NCBI GenBank assembly: GCA_963920525.1
Contig: OY986440.1
Coordinates: 868,001 to 932,000, forward strand
Length of the DNA: 64,000 nt
Reading direction: 5' to 3'
Origin: Dichetophora obliterata
Taxonomy: Eukaryota > Arthropoda > Insecta > Diptera > Sciomyzidae
Shown: positions 12,884 through 24,403 of the stretch, piece after piece
Layout of the letters: each line of letters begins with the position of its first letter
How positions within the stretch are numbered: the first letter of the stretch is position 1
Made by a program: the position numbers and the translations under genes
The notes under the pieces: generated by a model
What the model was told of the DNA's origin: nothing
What the model saw: only the letters and a program-made list of their open reading frames with translations
Databases searched by the model: none

Positions 12884-13651
12884 GGCCTTTATACAAATCG
12901 AAACGGCTCAATGGATTTCTCTCAAACTAGGTATACATATTAAGTACATCCCAACTTAAAATGTTACATACTTAGTTTTTGCCACGCCCCCTCTGAAATT
13001 TTTCAACTAACGGTAATTTCGTTATTATAAAACTTTTTAGTATCGGAGATTTTTTTGTATATAATTTTAAAAAATTTTTGTTATTTTGACATCAAAAACA
13101 TTCACATATCTTCAAAATTGGAGAAATTTTCAGTATAACGACTTTTTCATAAAACATCGTTGCCTAAGAACGAGAAAAAAACGACATGAAAATCAAAGTT
13201 TGGTCTTTCGATGCAAATATCTCCGCTGTCCATTAATATATTTCATTCAAATTTTTTTTGTTCAAAAGTTCAATAAAATCACTTCACAAAAATAGGTTGA
13301 ACTGTACCGTTAAGTCAGTGTATATATGTTTCATGATTATGTCAAAAAAGGTCCAAAATATTGACTTTTTACTCAAAAAATGACTCAAAAATTGTTGTTG
13401 TTGTAAAAACGAAATCAATTAAAAATTGCACAAAAGTACCCCTTTGATTTTTTTCGCGAAATTTATTTTTTCCAAAATGTTGTTTTTATATTTTTTACAA
13501 AAAATTCAAGTCTCAAAAATAATTTATGTGAAAAAATTAACCCAATATCTCTTTCCAATCAAAAGTTATGGCTAAAAATCTATTTTTTCATACAACTGAC
13601 TATCTATAGTAAGTAATAAAACTCATTTTCTGTTTGTTTGTTTGTTTGTTT
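12884..13651 (+). repeat. Unit 14, type S, 768 bp
   Basis: It has an AATCG and GTATATAA head, the 95-bp deletion, ACAAAAAATTCAAG and a GTAAGTAAT end. The tail matches the second half of C1 units, so it looks like a C1 that lost linker and first body. Confidence 0.93.
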
Positions 13652-14509
13652 GGCCTTTATACAAATCTAAACGGCTCAATGGATTTCTCTTAAACTAGGT
13701 ATACATATTAAGTACATCCCAACTTAAAATGTTACATACTTAGTTTTTGCCACGCCCCCTCTGAAATTTTTCAACTAACGGTAATTTCGTTATTATAAAA
13801 CTTTTTAGTATCGGAGATTTTTTTGTATTTAATTTTAAAAAATTTTTGTTATTTTAACATCAAAAACATTCACATATCTTCAAAATTGGAGAAATTTTCA
13901 GTATAACGACTTTTTCATAAAACATCGTTGCCTAAGAACGAGAAAAAAACGACATGAAAATCAAAGTTTGGTCTTTCGATGCAAATATCTCCGCTGTCCA
14001 TTAATATATTTCATTCAAATTTTTTTTGTTCAAAAGTTCAATAAAATCACTTCACAAAAATAGGTTGAACTGTACCGTTAAGTCAGTGTATATACATATG
14101 TTTCATGATTATGTCAAAAAAGGTCCAAAATATTGACTTTTTACTCAAAAAATGACTCAAAAATTGTTGTTGTTGTAAAAACGAAATCAATTAAAAATTG
14201 CACATCTGGCTACCTTTCATATGACATAGCATTTACTTGCAAAAATTCTTCCAGCTAAGCGCAAAAATTATTTTACTGTTTTTGTCATCAAAACAACTAC
14301 CCCCTTTGATTTTTTTCGCGAAATTTATTTTTTCCAAAATGTTGTTTTTATATTTTTTAAAAAAAAATCAAGTCTCAAAAATAATTTATGTGAAAAAATT
14401 AACCCAATATCTCTTTCCAATCAAAAGTTATGGCTAAAAATCTATTTTTTCATACAACTGACTATCTATAGTAATAAAACTCATTTTCTGTTTGTTTGTT
14501 TGTTTGTTT
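13652..14509 (+). repeat. Unit 15, type B, 858 bp
   Basis: Standard B markers (CTTAAAC, TTAACATC, AACTACCCC) plus a private 4-bp expansion giving GTATATACATATG near 14090. Confidence 0.92.
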
Positions 14510-15965
14510 GGCCTTTATACAAATCTAAACGGCTCAATGGATTTCTCTCAAACTAGGTATACATATTAAGTACATCCCAACTTAAAATGTTACATACTTA
14601 GTTTTTGCCACGCCCCCTCTGAAATTTTTCAACTAACGGTAATTTCGTTATTATAAAACTTTTTAGTATCGGAGATTTTTTTGTATTTAATTTTAAAAAA
14701 TTTTTGTTATTTTGACATCAAAAACATTCACATATCTTCAAAATTGGAGAAATTTTCAGTATAACGACTTTTTCATAAAACATCGTTGCCTAAGAACGAG
14801 AAAAAAACGACATGAAAATCAAAGTTTGGTCTTTCGATGCAAATATCTCCGCTGTCCATTAATATATTTCATTCAAATTTTTTTTGTTCAAAAGTTCAAT
14901 AAAATCACTTCACAAAAATAGGTTGAACTGTACCGTTAAGTCAGTGTATATATGTTTCATGATTATGTCAAAAAAGGTCCAAAATATTGACTTTTTACTC
15001 AAAAAATGACTCAAAAATTGTTGTTGTTGTAAAAACGAAATCAATTAAAAATTGCACATCTGGCTACCTTTCATATGACATAGCATTTACTTGCAAAAAT
15101 TCTTCCAGCTAAGCGCAAAAATTATTTTACTGTTTTTGTCATCAAAACAACAAGGGTACCCCCTTTGATTTTTTTCGCGAAATTTATTTTTTCCAAAATG
15201 TTGTTTTTATATTTTTTACAAAAAAGTCAAGTCTCAAAAATAATTTATGTGAAAAAATTAATGGCTAAAAATCTATTTTTCATACCAGACTATTAATAAA
15301 ACTTAGTTTTGTGTTAAAATTCTCTATATAGTTTGAACGTCCCCATATATCTCTAAGAATGCAGTTGTGTGTCTAAAGTAATTACGAACATTTTGGATTA
15401 TACAAAATTTTCTTTATAGTGATCATCAAAATTGGAGAAATTTTCAGTATAACGACTTTTTCATAAAACATCGTTGCCTAAGAACGAGAAAAAAACGACA
15501 TGAAAATCAAAGTTTGGTCTTTCGATGCAAATATCTCCGCTGTCCATTAATATATTTCATTCAAATTTTTTTTGTTCAAAAGTTCAATAAAATCACTTCA
15601 CAAAAATAGGTTGAACTGTACCGTTAAGTCAGTGTATATATGTTTCATGATTATGTCAAAAAAGGTCCAAAATATTGACTTTTTACTCAAAAAATGACTC
15701 AAAAATTGTTGTTGTTGTAAAAACGAAATCAATTAAAAATTGCACAAAAGTACCCCTTTGATTTTTTTCGCGAAATTTATTTTTTCCAAAATGTTGTTTT
15801 TATATTTTTTACAAAAAATTCAAGTCTCAAAAATAATTTATGTGAAAAAATTAACCCAATATCTCTTTCCAATCAAAAGTTATGGCTAAAAATCTATTTT
15901 TTCATACAACTGACTATCTATAGTAAGTAATAAAACTCATTTTCTGTTTGTTTGTTTGTTTGTTT
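14510..15965 (+). repeat. Unit 16, type C1, 1456 bp
   Basis: Linker at 15261-15427, second body with the 95-bp deletion and GTAAGTAAT. It opens the first copy of the 6.19-kb higher-order repeat. Confidence 0.93.
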
Positions 15966-16819
15966 GGCCTTTATACAAATCTAAACGGCTCAATGGATTT
16001 CTCTTAAACTAGGTATACATATTAAGTACATCCCAACTTAAAATGTTACATACTTAGTTTTTGCCACGCCCCCTCTGAAATTTTTCAACTAACGGTAATT
16101 TCGTTATTATAAAACTTTTTAGTATCGGAGATTTTTTTGTATTTAATTTTAAAAAATTTTTGTTATTTTAACATCAAAAACATTCACATATCTTCAAAAT
16201 TGGAGAAATTTTCAGTATAACGACTTTTTCATAAAACATCGTTGCCTAAGAACGAGAAAAAAACGACATGAAAATCAAAGTTTGGTCTTTCGATGCAAAT
16301 ATCTCCGCTGTCCATTAATATATTTCATTCAAATTTTTTTTGTTCAAAAGTTCAATAAAATCACTTCACAAAAATAGGTTGAACTGTACCGTTAAGTCAG
16401 TGTATATATGTTTCATGATTATGTCAAAAAAGGTCCAAAATATTGACTTTTTACTCAAAAAATGACTCAAAAATTGTTGTTGTTGTAAAAACGAAATCAA
16501 TTAAAAATTGCACATCTGTCTACCTTTCATATGACATAGCATTTACTTGCAAAAATTCTTCCAGCTAAGCGCAAAAATTATTTTACTGTTTTTGTCATCA
16601 AAACAACTACCCCCTTTGATTTTTTTCGCGAAATTTATTTTTTCCAAAATGTTGTTTTTATATTTTTTAAAAAAAAATCAAGTCTCAAAAATAATTTATG
16701 TGAAAAAATTAACCCAATATCTCTTTCCAATCAAAAGTTATGGCTAAAAATCTATTTTTTCATACAACTGACTATCTATAGTAATAAAACTCATTTTCTG
16801 TTTGTTTGTTTGTTTGTTT
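15966..16819 (+). repeat. Unit 17, type B, 854 bp
   Basis: B markers plus ACATCTGTCTACC, a change shared with units 23, 29 and 31. Confidence 0.93.
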
Positions 16820-18215
16820 GGCCTTTATACAAATCTAAACGGCTCAATGGATTTCTCTCAAACTAGGTATACATATTAAGTACATCCCAACTTAAAATGT
16901 TACATACTTAGTTTTTGCCACGCCCCCTCTGAAATTTTTCAACTAACGGTAATTTCGTTATTATAAAACTTTTTAGTATCGGAGATTTTTTTGTATTTAA
17001 TTTTAAAAAATTTTTGTTATTTTGACATCAAAAACATTCACATATCTTCAAAATTGGAGAAATTTTCAGTATAACGACTTTTTCATAAAACATCGTTGCC
17101 TAAGAACGAGAAAAAAACGACATGAAAATCAAAGTTTGGTCTTTCGATGCAAATATCTCCGCTGTCCATTAATATATTTCATTCAAATTTTTTTTGTTCA
17201 AAAGTTCAATAAAATCACTTCACAAAAATAGGTTGAACTGTACCGTTAAGTCAGTGTATATATGTTTCATGATTATGTCAAAAAAGGTCCAAAATATTGA
17301 CTTTTTACTCAAAAAATGACTCAAAAATTGTTGTTGTTGTAAAAACGAAATCAATTAAAAATTGCACATCTGGCTACCTTTCATACGACATAGCATTTAC
17401 TTGCAAAAATTCTTCCAGCTAAGCGCAAAAATTATTTTACTGTTTTTGTCATCAAAACCACAAGGGTACTCCCTTTGATTTTTTTCGCGAAATTTATTTT
17501 TTCCAAAATGTTGTTTTTATATTTTTTACAAAAAAGTCAAGTCTCAAAAATAATTTATGTGAAAAAATTAATGGCTAAAAATCTATTTTTCATACCAGAC
17601 TATTAATAAAACTTAGTTTTGTGTTAAAATTCTCTATATAGTTTGAACGTCCCCATATATCTCTAAGAATGCAGTTGTGTGTCTAAAGTAATTACGAACA
17701 TTTTGGATTATACAAAATTTTCTTTATAGTGATCATCTACTTATATTTACGACATGAAAATCAAAGTTTGGTCTTTCGATGCAAATATCTCCGCTGTCCA
17801 TTAATATATTTCATTCAAATTTTTTTTGTTCAAAAGTTCAATAAAATCACTTCACAAAAATAGGTTGAACTGTACCGTTAAGTCAGTGTATATATGTTTC
17901 ATGATTATGTCAAAAAAGGTCCAAAATATTGACTTTTTACTCAAAAAATGACTCAAAAATTGTTGTTGTTGTAAAAACGAAATCAATTAAAAATTGCACA
18001 AAAGTACCCCTTTGATTTTTTTCGCGAAATTTATTTTTTCCAAAATGTTGTTTTTATATTTTTTAAAAAAAAATCAAGTCTCAAAAATAATTTATGTGAA
18101 AAAATTAACCCAATATCTCTTTCCAATCAAAAGTTATGGCTAAAAATCTATTTTTTCATACAACTGACAATCTATAGTAATAAAACTCATTTTCTGTTTG
18201 TTTGTTTGTTTGTTT
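16820..18215 (+). repeat. Unit 18, type C2, 1396 bp
   Basis: The first body has CATACGAC and CCACAAGGGTACTCCC. The long linker is at 17571-17749. The second body has the 95-bp deletion and CTGACAATC. Confidence 0.93.
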
Positions 18216-19074
18216 TGCCTTTATACAAATCTAAACTGCTCAATGGATTTCTCTCAAACTAGGTATACATATTAAGTACATCCCAACTTAAAATGTTACA
18301 TACTTAGTTTTTGCCACGCCCCCTCTGAAATTTTTCAACTAACGGTAATTTCGTTATTATAAAACTTTTTAGTATCGGAGATTTTTTTGTATTTAATTTT
18401 AAAAAATTTTTGTTATTTTGACATCAAAAACATTCACATATCTTCAAAATTGGAGAAATTTTCAGTATAACGACTTTTTCATAAAACATCGTTGCCTAAG
18501 AACGAGAAAAAAACGACATGAAAATCAAAGTTTGGTCTTTCGATGCAAATATCTCCGCTGTCCATTAATATATTTCATTCAAATTTTTTTTGTTCAAAAG
18601 TTCAATAAAATCACTTCACAAAAATAGGTTGAACTGTACCGTTAAGTCAGTGTATATATGTTTCATGATTATGTCAAAAAAGGTCCAAAATATTGACTTT
18701 TTACTCAAAAAATGACTCAAAAATTGTTGTTGTTGTAAAAACGAAATCAATTAAAAATTGCACATCTGGCTACCTTTCATATGACATAGCATTTACTTGC
18801 AAAAATTCTTCCAGCTAAGCGCAAAAATTATTTTACTGTTTTTGTCATCAAAACAACAAGGGTACCCCCTTTGATTTTTTTCGCGAAATTTATTTTTTCC
18901 AAAATGTTGTTTTTATATTTTTTACAAAAAATTCAAGTCTCAAAAATAATTTATGTGAAAAAATTAACCCAATATCTCTTTCCAATCAAAAGTTATGGCT
19001 AAAAATCTATTTTTTCATACAACTGACTATCTATAGTAATAAAACTCATTTTCTGTTTGTTTGTTTGTTTGTTT
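18216..19074 (+). repeat. Unit 19, type A, 859 bp
   Basis: Private changes at the very start give TGCCTTTATAC and AAACTGCT instead of GGCCTTTATAC and AAACGGCT. Confidence 0.92.
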
Positions 19075-19838
19075 GGCCTTTATACAAATCGAAACGGCTC
19101 AATGGATTTCTCTCAAACTAGGTATACATATTAAGTACATCCCAACTTAAAATGTTACATACTTAGTTTTTGCCACGCCCCCTCTGAAATTTTTCAACTA
19201 ACGGTAATTTCGTTATTATAAAACTTTTTAGTATCGGAGATTTTTTTGTATATAATTTTAAAAAATTTTTGTTATTTTGACATCAAAAACATTCACATAT
19301 CTTCAAAATTGGAGAAATTTTCAGTATAACGACTTTTTCATAAAACATCGTTGCCTAAGAACGAGAAAAAAACGACATGAAAATCAAAGTTTGGTCTTTC
19401 GATGCAAATATCTCCGCTGTCCATTAATATATTTCATTCAAATTTTTTTTGTTCAAAAGTTCAATAAAATCACTTCACAAAAATAGGTTGAACTGTACCG
19501 TTAAGTCAGTGTATATATGTTTCATGATTATGTCAAAAAAGGTCCAAAATATTGACTTTTTACTCAAAAAATGACTCAAAAATTGTTGTTGTTGTAAAAA
19601 CGAAATCAATTAAAAATTGCACAAAAGTACCCCTTTGATTTTTTTCGCGAAATTTATTTTTTCCAAAATGTTGTTTTTATATTTTTTAAAAAAAAATCAA
19701 GTCTCAAAAATAATTTATGTGAAAAAATTAACCCAATATCTCTTTCCAATCAAAAGTTATGGCTAAAAATCTATTTTTTCATACAACTGACAATCTATAG
19801 TAATAAAACTCATTTTCTGTTTGTTTGTTTGTTTGTTT
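19075..19838 (+). repeat. Unit 20, type S, 764 bp
   Basis: AATCG and GTATATAA head, 95-bp deletion, nine-A run and CTGACAATC. It shares the head of unit 26 but the tail of units 10, 36 and 49. Confidence 0.93.
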
Positions 19839-20040
19839 GGCCTTTATACAAATCTAAACGGCTCAATGGATTTCTCTCAAACTAGGTATACATATTAAGT
19901 ACATCCCAACTTAAAATGTTACATACTTAGTTTTTGCCACGCCCCCTCTGAAATTTTTCAACTAACGGTAATTTCGTTATTATAAAACTTTTTAGTATCG
20001 GAGATTTTTTTGTATTTAATTTTAAAAAATTTTTGTTATT
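19839..20040 (+). repeat. Monomer head module (reference copy in unit 21)
   Basis: The first 202 bases of the monomer run from GGCCTTTATAC to just before TTGACATC. This module is missing from the second half of every composite unit, so it is present once per composite. It holds the GC-rich patch and the T/G (AATCTAAAC or AATCGAAAC) and TTT/TAT (GTATTTAA or GTATATAA) variants used to trace unit ancestry. The opening stretch with AAACGGCTCAATGGATTT resembles, from memory, ends of dispersed repeats in arthropods; this was not searched. Confidence 0.7.
19936..19947 (+). other. GC-rich patch GCCACGCCCCCT in each head
   Basis: This is the only strongly GC-rich stretch in an otherwise AT-rich monomer, and it looked unchanged in every head I read. 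CCACGCCCC matches the core of CACC/GC-box sites bound by Sp1/KLF zinc-finger proteins in animals. Protein binding here is speculation; simple homogenisation also explains the conservation. Confidence 0.3.
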
Positions 20041-20165
20041 TTGACATCAAAAACATTCACATATCTTCAAAATTGGAGAAATTTTCAGTATAACGACTTT
20101 TTCATAAAACATCGTTGCCTAAGAACGAGAAAAAAACGACATGAAAATCAAAGTTTGGTCTTTCG

Positions 20166-20173
20166 ATGCAAAT
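20166..20173 (+). other. Octamer-like ATGCAAAT in monomer core
   Basis: A perfect match to the POU-domain octamer ATGCAAAT lies in the core shared by A, B, S and both halves of composites, so it recurs about once per 0.6-0.9 kb. A chance match in AT-rich DNA repeated by amplification is equally likely. No function is claimed. Confidence 0.25.
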
Positions 20174-20346
20174 ATCTCCGCTGTCCATTAATATATTTCA
20201 TTCAAATTTTTTTTGTTCAAAAGTTCAATAAAATCACTTCACAAAAATAGGTTGAACTGTACCGTTAAGTCAGTGTATATATGTTTCATGATTATGTCAA
20301 AAAAGGTCCAAAATATTGACTTTTTACTCAAAAAATGACTCAAAAA

Positions 20347-20358
20347 TTGTTGTTGTTG
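20347..20358 (+). repeat. (TTG)4 microsatellite inside each monomer
   Basis: Four TTG repeats follow ACTCAAAAA repeated twice a few bases upstream. The count looks the same in every copy I read, including B, S and composite halves. The monomer therefore contains two simple repeats, this one and (GTTT)5 at its end. Confidence 0.7.
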
Positions 20359-20387
20359 TAAAAACGAAATCAATTAAAAATTGCACA

Positions 20388-20482
20388 TCTGGCTACCTTT
20401 CATATGACATAGCATTTACTTGCAAAAATTCTTCCAGCTAAGCGCAAAAATTATTTTACTGTTTTTGTCATCAAAACAACAA
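20388..20482 (+). repeat. 95-bp segment absent from S units and most composite second halves
   Basis: In complete monomers TTGCACA is followed by TCTGGCTACC and about 95 bp ending near AACAA before GGGTACC. In S units TTGCACA runs straight into AAAGTACCCC. The same junction occurs in units 10, 14, 20, 26, 36, 44 and 49 and in the second half of all C1 and C2 units, which suggests one deletion event that later spread. The exact breakpoint is ambiguous by a few bases. Confidence 0.85.
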
Positions 20483-20501
20483 GGGTACCCCCTTTGATTT
20501 T

Positions 20502-20511
20502 TTTCGCGAAA
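20502..20511 (+). other. Perfect palindrome TTTCGCGAAA
   Basis: A 10-bp perfect palindrome lies in every monomer and every composite half; the exception seen is the copy near 58791, where CCGCG replaces TCGCG. TTTCGCG resembles E2F-like sites, and the TCGCGA core is an NruI site that should cut once per monomer. Binding is speculative. Confidence 0.45.
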
Positions 20512-20677
20512 TTTATTTTTTCCAAAATGTTGTTTTTATATTTTTTACAAAAAATTCAAGTCTCAAAAATAATTTATGTGAAAAAATTAACCCAATATCT
20601 CTTTCCAATCAAAAGTTATGGCTAAAAATCTATTTTTTCATACAACTGACTATCTATAGTAATAAAACTCATTTTCT

Positions 20678-20697
20678 GTTTGTTTGTTTGTTTGTTT
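20678..20697 (+). repeat. (GTTT)5 tetranucleotide run ending each unit
   Basis: Five GTTT copies close each A, B, S and composite unit directly before the next GGCCTTTATAC. I found the length constant at 20 bases at the junctions I read; the junction before 18216 carries a single G-to-T change just after the run. The run is absent at internal composite junctions, where the linker replaces it. Confidence 0.85.
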
Positions 20698-22153
20698 GGC
20701 CTTTATACAAATCGAAACGGCTCAATGGATTTCTCTCAAACTAGGTATACATATTAAGTACATCCCAACTTAAAATGTTACATACTTAGTTTTTGCCACG
20801 CCCCCTCTGAAATTTTTCAACTAACGGTAATTTCGTTATTATAAAACTTTTTAGTATCGGAGATTTTTTTGTATATAATTTTAAAAAATTTTTGTTATTT
20901 TGACATCAAAAACATTCACATATCTTCAAAATTGGAGAAATTTTCAGTATAACGACTTTTTCATAAAACATCGTTGCCTAAGAACGAGAAAAAAACGACA
21001 TGAAAATCAAAGTTTGGTCTTTCGATGCAAATATCTCCGCTGTCCATTAATATATTTCATTCAAATTTTTTTTGTTCAAAAGTTCAATAAAATCACTTCA
21101 CAAAAATAGGTTGAACTGTACCGTTAAGTCAGTGTATATATGTTTCATGATTATGTCAAAAAAGGTCCAAAATATTGACTTTTTACTCAAAAAATGACTC
21201 AAAAATTGTTGTTGTTGTAAAAACGAAATCAATTAAAAATTGCACATCTGGCTACCTTTCATATGACATAGCATTTACTTGCAAAAATTCTTCCAGCTAA
21301 GCGCAAAAATTATTTTACTGTTTTTGTCATCAAAACAACAAGGGTACCCCCTTTGATTTTTTTCGCGAAATTTATTTTTTCCAAAATGTTGTTTTTATAT
21401 TTTTTACAAAAAAGTCAAGTCTCAAAAATAATTTATGTGAAAAAATTAATGGCTAAAAATCTATTTTTCATACCAGACTATTAATAAAACTTAGTTTTGT
21501 GTTAAAATTCTCTATATAGTTTGAACGTCCCCATATATCTCTAAGAATGCAGTTGTGTGTCTAAAGTAATTACGAACATTTTGGATTATACAAAATTTTC
21601 TTTATAGTGATCATCAAAATTGGAGAAATTTTCAGTATAACGACTTTTTCATAAAACATCGTTGCCTAAGAACGAGAAAAAAACGACATGAAAATCAAAG
21701 TTTGGTCTTTCGATGCAAATATCTCCGCTGTCCATTAATATATTTCATTCAAATTTTTTTTGTTCAAAAGTTCAATAAAATCACTTCACAAAAATAGGTT
21801 GAACTGTACCGTTAAGTCAGTGTATATATGTTTCATGATTATGTCAAAAAAGGTCCAAAATATTGACTTTTTACTCAAAAAATGACTCAAAAATTGTTGT
21901 TGTTGTAAAAACGAAATCAATTAAAAATTGCACAAAAGTACCCCTTTGATTTTTTTCGCGAAATTTATTTTTTCCAAAATGTTGTTTTTATATTTTTTAC
22001 AAAAAATTCAAGTCTCAAAAATAATTTATGTGAAAAAATTAACCCAATATCTCTTTCCAATCAAAAGTTATGGCTAAAAATCTATTTTTTCATACAACTG
22101 ACTATCTATAGTAAGTAATAAAACTCATTTTCTGTTTGTTTGTTTGTTTGTTT
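20698..22153 (+). repeat. Unit 22, type C1, 1456 bp
   Basis: AATCG and GTATATAA head with GAACTG. Linker at 21449-21615. It opens the second copy of the 6.19-kb higher-order repeat. Confidence 0.93.
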
Positions 22154-23007
22154 GGCCTTTATACAAATCTAAACGGCTCAATGGATTTCTCTTAAACTAG
22201 GTATACATATTAAGTACATCCCAACTTAAAATGTTACATACTTAGTTTTTGCCACGCCCCCTCTGAAATTTTTCAACTAACGGTAATTTCGTTATTATAA
22301 AACTTTTTAGTATCGGAGATTTTTTTGTATTTAATTTTAAAAAATTTTTGTTATTTTAACATCAAAAACATTCACATATCTTCAAAATTGGAGAAATTTT
22401 CAGTATAACGACTTTTTCATAAAACATCGTTGCCTAAGAACGAGAAAAAAACGACATGAAAATCAAAGTTTGGTCTTTCGATGCAAATATCTCCGCTGTC
22501 CATTAATATATTTCATTCAAATTTTTTTTGTTCAAAAGTTCAATAAAATCACTTCACAAAAATAGGTTGAACTGTACCGTTAAGTCAGTGTATATATGTT
22601 TCATGATTATGTCAAAAAAGGTCCAAAATATTGACTTTTTACTCAAAAAATGACTCAAAAATTGTTGTTGTTGTAAAAACGAAATCAATTAAAAATTGCA
22701 CATCTGTCTACCTTTCATATGACATAGCATTTACTTGCAAAAATTCTTCCAGCTAAGCGCAAAAATTATTTTACTGTTTTTGTCATCAAAACAACTACCC
22801 CCTTTGATTTTTTTCGCGAAATTTATTTTTTCCAAAATGTTGTTTTTATATTTTTTAAAAAAAAATCAAGTCTCAAAAATAATTTATGTGAAAAAATTAA
22901 CCCAATATCTCTTTCCAATCAAAAGTTATGGCTAAAAATCTATTTTTTCATACAACTGACTATCTATAGTAATAAAACTCATTTTCTGTTTGTTTGTTTG
23001 TTTGTTT
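22154..23007 (+). repeat. Unit 23, type B, 854 bp
   Basis: B markers with CATCTGTCTACC, matching unit 17 at the equivalent position of the preceding higher-order repeat. Confidence 0.93.
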
Positions 23008-24403
23008 GGCCTTTATACAAATCTAAACGGCTCAATGGATTTCTCTCAAACTAGGTATACATATTAAGTACATCCCAACTTAAAATGTTACATACTTAGT
23101 TTTTGCCACGCCCCCTCTGAAATTTTTCAACTAACGGTAATTTCGTTATTATAAAACTTTTTAGTATCGGAGATTTTTTTGTATTTAATTTTAAAAAATT
23201 TTTGTTATTTTGACATCAAAAACATTCACATATCTTCAAAATTGGAGAAATTTTCAGTATAACGACTTTTTCATAAAACATCGTTGCCTAAGAACGAGAA
23301 AAAAACGACATGAAAATCAAAGTTTGGTCTTTCGATGCAAATATCTCCGCTGTCCATTAATATATTTCATTCAAATTTTTTTTGTTCAAAAGTTCAATAA
23401 AATCACTTCACAAAAATAGGTTGAACTGTACCGTTAAGTCAGTGTATATATGTTTCATGATTATGTCAAAAAAGGTCCAAAATATTGACTTTTTACTCAA
23501 AAAATGACTCAAAAATTGTTGTTGTTGTAAAAACGAAATCAATTAAAAATTGCACATCTGGCTACCTTTCATACGACATAGCATTTACTTGCAAAAATTC
23601 TTCCAGCTAAGCGCAAAAATTATTTTACTGTTTTTGTCATCAAAACCACAAGGGTACTCCCTTTGATTTTTTTCGCGAAATTTATTTTTTCCAAAATGTT
23701 GTTTTTATATTTTTTACAAAAAAGTCAAGTCTCAAAAATAATTTATGTGAAAAAATTAATGGCTAAAAATCTATTTTTCATACCAGACTATTAATAAAAC
23801 TTAGTTTTGTGTTAAAATTCTCTATATAGTTTGAACGTCCCCATATATCTCTAAGAATGCAGTTGTGTGTCTAAAGTAATTACGAACATTTTGGATTATA
23901 CAAAATTTTCTTTATAGTGATCATCTACTTATATTTACGACATGAAAATCAAAGTTTGGTCTTTCGATGCAAATATCTCCGCTGTCCATTAATATATTTC
24001 ATTCAAATTTTTTTTGTTCAAAAGTTCAATAAAATCACTTCACAAAAATAGGTTGAACTGTACCGTTAAGTCAGTGTATATATGTTTCATGATTATGTCA
24101 AAAAAGGTCCAAAATATTGACTTTTTACTCAAAAAATGACTCAAAAATTGTTGTTGTTGTAAAAACGAAATCAATTAAAAATTGCACAAAAGTACCCCTT
24201 TGATTTTTTTCGCGAAATTTATTTTTTCCAAAATGTTGTTTTTATATTTTTTAAAAAAAAATCAAGTCTCAAAAATAATTTATGTGAAAAAATTAACCCA
24301 ATATCTCTTTCCAATCAAAAGTTATGGCTAAAAATCTATTTTTTCATACAACTGACAATCTATAGTAATAAAACTCATTTTCTGTTTGTTTGTTTGTTTG
24401 TTT
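23008..24403 (+). repeat. Unit 24, type C2, 1396 bp
   Basis: Counterpart of unit 18, with CATACGAC, CCACAAGGGTACTCCC, long linker at 23759-23937 and a CTGACAATC end. Confidence 0.93.

Larger units (their letters stand above)
14510..20697 (+). repeat. Higher-order repeat copy 1, 6188 bp (C1-B-C2-A-S-A)
   Basis: Units 16-21. The next copy repeats the same order and marker variants, such as CATCTGTCTACC in the B unit and CATACGAC in the C2 unit. The repeat is defined by unit order, not only by length. Confidence 0.88.
19839..20697 (+). repeat. Unit 21, type A, 859 bp, reference monomer
   Basis: A standard complete monomer with no private change noticed; used here as the coordinate reference for internal motifs. 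Confidence 0.95.

Noticed and set aside
13060..13070. GTATATAA as a TATA-box promoter.
   Set aside because: There is no start-site context or coding sequence downstream, and most units have GTATTTAA instead.
14237..14437. A 66-codon frame in B units (also 16547, 22735, 26612, 28922, 31231, 34941, 51018, 54951, 57261) and a longer 106-codon version at 2027-2347.
   Set aside because: It begins at TTG and is open only because of the A-run length and the AACTACCCC indel in B units. One extra A lengthens it in unit 2, which shows that the frame is not maintained.
18216..18240. A break in the array at unit 19, where TGCCTTTATAC replaces GGCCTTTATAC.
   Set aside because: Only two G-to-T changes are involved; spacing and flanking sequence are intact, so it is an ordinary unit boundary.
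20162..20178. Possible CENP-B box in the monomer core (TTCGATGCAAATATC).
   Set aside because: It has TTCG and the spaced A of the consensus but TATC where CGGG is required, so the essential positions are not met.
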